A stretch of DNA of 64,000 nucleotides from DASUBN01 sp964584665. GTDB taxonomy: Bacteria; Pseudomonadota; Gammaproteobacteria; Natronospirales; REEB76. Positions 62,080 to 64,000 of the stretch are shown piece by piece (position 1 is the first letter of the stretch; each line of letters begins with the position of its first letter). The stretch spans positions 1 to 64,000 of the forward strand of contig CAZPAO010000007.1 of NCBI GenBank assembly GCA_964584665.1, given 5' to 3'. The notes under the pieces are model-generated. The model had not been told where the DNA came from, did no database searches, and worked only from the letters and a program-made list of their open reading frames with translations. A program made the position numbers and the translations under genes.

Positions 62080-64000
62080 TTGTCGCCACGTAGCGTCCTG
62101 CCTGTCCTCGTCGTCGCGCCCTCGCAGAACGACGCAGAGACCTTGAACAGCACGCTGCGTAATGCGGGCCACGCCGTCCGTCCGATCTGGGTAGCGAGCA
62201 TCGACGACGCGGAGAAGAGCCTCAAGCAGCAGAAACCCGACCTCATCCTCTGTTCCACCAGCGTGCCGGCAGCGCCCTTCGCCGACGTGGTGCGCCTGAG
62301 GGACATGACGCTCCCGAACGTGCCGATCATCGCCATCGGCGACAACCTGAAGCCCGCCATCGTCGCCGAGATAGTCAACACCGGCGCGCGGGACCTCGTG
62401 TCCATGTCCCAGATCGAGCACCTGCAGGCGGTGGTCTCCCGCGAGCTGGAGGTGCTGCACCTCGCCCGCGACTTCGAGCAGGCCAGCATCAAGCTGCATG
62501 AATACGAGAAGCGCATCAGCCTCGTGGTCAAGGAATCCAAGGACGCCCTGACCTACGTGCACGACGGCATCATCCTCTCCGCCAACCCGGCGTTCCTCGA
62601 GCTCTTCGGCCACAAGGAGAGCGGCGACGTGGAAGGCACGCCCATCCTGGAGCTGTTCGAGAGCGAGTCCCAGGGCCCGCTCAAGGAAGCGCTCAAGGTG
62701 GCCGGCAAAGGCCAGGCACAGGAGCCGCTGGCGGTGAAGGGCCACCACGCCGGCGGCAAAGCTTTCAGCACCAACCTCGAGTTCGCCCAGGTGGAGGTCG
62801 ACGGTGAGCACGCCATCGCCATCTCCATCCGTAGCGATGCCGGTGCGAAAGAAGCCCAGGCCAAGACCCAGCAGGCGCAGGAACTCGCCCTCAAGGTGCA
62901 TGCCAAGGCCCAGGAGAAGGCGGAGACGTTCTCGCAGCAGATCGAGCAGCTGACCCAGCAGAACGAGCAACTGACCCAGCAGCTGGACCAGGCGAACCAG
63001 AAACTGGCCGCCAGCGTGCAGCAGCTCACCACCTACCGGAACCTGGACCTCTTCACCGGCCTGCTGAACCGCAACCATTTCCTGGAGATCCTGACCCAGG
63101 CTGCGCAGACGCCGCCCAAGGGCGGCGTGCGGGCGCTGCTCATCATCAAGCCGGACAAGTTCACCGCCGTGGCCGAGAAGGTCGGCGTGCTGGCGAGCGA
63201 CAACATCGTGAAGTCCCTCTCGGACCTGCTGCGCAGCACCGCCGAGAAGGACGACCAGGTGGCGCGCTTCGGCGGCACCGTGTTCATGGCGCTGCTGGCG
63301 CGGCCCAAGATGAAGGACGTGGCCGAGTGGGCCGACAAGATGCGTACCGCCGCCGCCAGCCGCATCTTCCAGGCGGGCGGCAAGTCCACCAGCCTCACCG
63401 TCAGCCTCTCCTACGTGGAGATGGACGCCGCCCGCTCCCCCAACGTGGAGAAGCTGCTGGAGGATGCGGAACAGGCGCACCGCACGGCCATCCAGCAGGG
63501 GGGCAACAAGGTGGTTGGCTGGACGCCGCCGACCGTGGACGCTGAGGGCCGCGTCACCGACACGGAGTGGCAGCGCCGCTTCAACGAGGCCCTGAAGAGC
63601 AACAAGTTCATCCTCGCCTTCCAGCCGGTGGCCAGCCTCACCGGCGAGCCCACTGACCTGCACGACGTGCTGGTGCGCATGCGCGGCGACAAGGATGAGG
63701 AGATACCCCCGAAGGACTTCCTGCCGGCCGCGGAGCGCATCGGCATGATGACCGCCATCGACCGCTGGATCCTCGAGAACTCCGTCAAGATGATGGCGGA
63801 GCGCGCCAAGTCCGGCAACAAGAGCAGCCTGTTCGTGCGCCTCTCGGACCAATCCCTCACCGACAAGGGTCTCTTGCCCTGGATCGAGAAGCTGCTGGCG
63901 GGCGTCACCGGCATCGAACCGGGGCACCTCATCTTCGAGATCCCGGAGAAGTCCGCCGAGAAGTACCTCACGGACGCGAGCAACTTCGCCGAGGGCATCA
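62080..64000 (+). CDS. FimX-like degenerate REC-PAS-GGDEF-EAL protein, cut by the window end
   Basis: 640 codons are visible and the frame is open to the end. The start is TTG at 62080 with GGAG 5 bases upstream; an in-frame TAG lies 10 bases before it. Order: receiver-like domain at about 6-120 lacking the phosphoacceptor Asp (LILCSTSVP); PAS-like at 147-250 (DGIILSANPAFLELFG); Gln-rich coiled coil at 257-320; GGDEF domain from 322 with GGTVF at about 393 in place of GGDEF; EAL domain from about 508 with DVL in place of EAL (FQPVASLTGEPTDLHDVLVRM). The same order and degeneracy are known for FimX, a c-di-GMP receptor controlling type IV pili. Catalysis in either direction is unlikely. The missing C-terminus holds the rest of the EAL domain. 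Confidence 0.85.
   Translation, partial: MSPRSVLPVLVVAPSQNDAETLNSTLRNAGHAVRPIWVASIDDAEKSLKQQKPDLILCSTSVPAAPFADVVRLRDMTLPNVPIIAIGDNLKPAIVAEIVNTGARDLVSMSQIEHLQAVVSRELEVLHLARDFEQASIKLHEYEKRISLVVKESKDALTYVHDGIILSANPAFLELFGHKESGDVEGTPILELFESESQGPLKEALKVAGKGQAQEPLAVKGHHAGGKAFSTNLEFAQVEVDGEHAIAISIRSDAGAKEAQAKTQQAQELALKVHAKAQEKAETFSQQIEQLTQQNEQLTQQLDQANQKLAASVQQLTTYRNLDLFTGLLNRNHFLEILTQAAQTPPKGGVRALLIIKPDKFTAVAEKVGVLASDNIVKSLSDLLRSTAEKDDQVARFGGTVFMALLARPKMKDVAEWADKMRTAAASRIFQAGGKSTSLTVSLSYVEMDAARSPNVEKLLEDAEQAHRTAIQQGGNKVVGWTPPTVDAEGRVTDTEWQRRFNEALKSNKFILAFQPVASLTGEPTDLHDVLVRMRGDKDEEIPPKDFLPAAERIGMMTAIDRWILENSVKMMAERAKSGNKSSLFVRLSDQSLTDKGLLPWIEKLLAGVTGIEPGHLIFEIPEKSAEKYLTDASNFAEGI

Noticed and set aside
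62080..64000. Active diguanylate cyclase or phosphodiesterase
   Set aside because: The GGDEF and EAL signature residues are replaced (GGTVF, DVL), so catalytic activity is not supported.

Overview
The window is a 64 kb piece of a GC-rich bacterial chromosome, almost fully coding. Gene content and order point to a gammaproteobacterium related to the Pseudomonas / Xanthomonadales / Nevskiales side of the class. Evidence for this is the blocks gloB-mltD with methyltransferase-rnhA-dnaQ, tig-clpP-clpX-lon-hupB-(tRNA-Val, tRNA-Asp)-ppiD, asd-fimV-truA-trpF-trpB-trpA-accD-folC-SPOR-cvpA-purF, and epmA-efp-epmB. It carries two glutamyl-tRNA synthetases, the lipid A enzyme LpxH and a FimX-like protein. 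I did not identify the species.

Layout. (1) 1-243: a tRNA-Ala / tRNA-Glu pair, with an odd 3' end on tRNA-Glu at the edge of the window. (2) 335-13330: an accessory locus of five secreted proteins built on DUF11-type beta-sandwich repeats. Four lie on the minus strand, including a 2096-residue DUF11 + OmpA + outer-membrane-barrel protein; one 1135-residue multi-repeat protein lies on the plus strand; an AT-rich divergent promoter region separates them. This is the least understood part of the window. (3) 13407-26264: housekeeping genes: gltX, a PilZ-like protein, hrpB, a small outer-membrane protein, dnaQ/rnhA, gloB/mltD, fabI, ppiD, two tRNAs and hupB. (4) 26590-32476: the protein quality-control block lon, clpX, clpP, tig. 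(5) 32539-33722: tRNA-Leu, a repeat-rich stretch with partial copies of the tRNA-Lys 3' end, then tRNAs Lys, His, Arg and Pro from one strong promoter. (6) 33799-41887: folD, cysS, a second gltX, a lipoprotein cyclophilin, lpxH, miaE, ohr, a DsbA-like thioredoxin-fold protein and a glycerate kinase. (7) 41902-56351: a long minus-strand run from prmB and aroC through asd, fimV, truA, trpFBA, accD, folC, a SPOR protein and cvpA to purF. (8) 56423-61977: SCO1 and PCu(A)C copper chaperones, psd, a free-methionine-sulfoxide reductase, a SnoaL-like exported protein and the complete EF-P lysylation set. (9) 62080 to the end: a truncated FimX-like protein with degenerate REC, PAS, GGDEF and EAL domains.

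Functional links. EpmA, EpmB and EF-P form one modification pathway. Tig, ClpXP, Lon and PpiD cover folding and proteolysis in cytoplasm and periplasm. FimV, the FimX-like protein and the PilZ-like protein suggest polar type IV pili under c-di-GMP control. The DUF11 locus is probably a cell-surface or envelope system, but its function is unknown. The most attractive unexplained signals are this locus, the small leader reading frame and hairpin in front of its giant gene, a 14-nt motif shared by one of its genes and fimV, and the inverted repeats at two tRNA genes.
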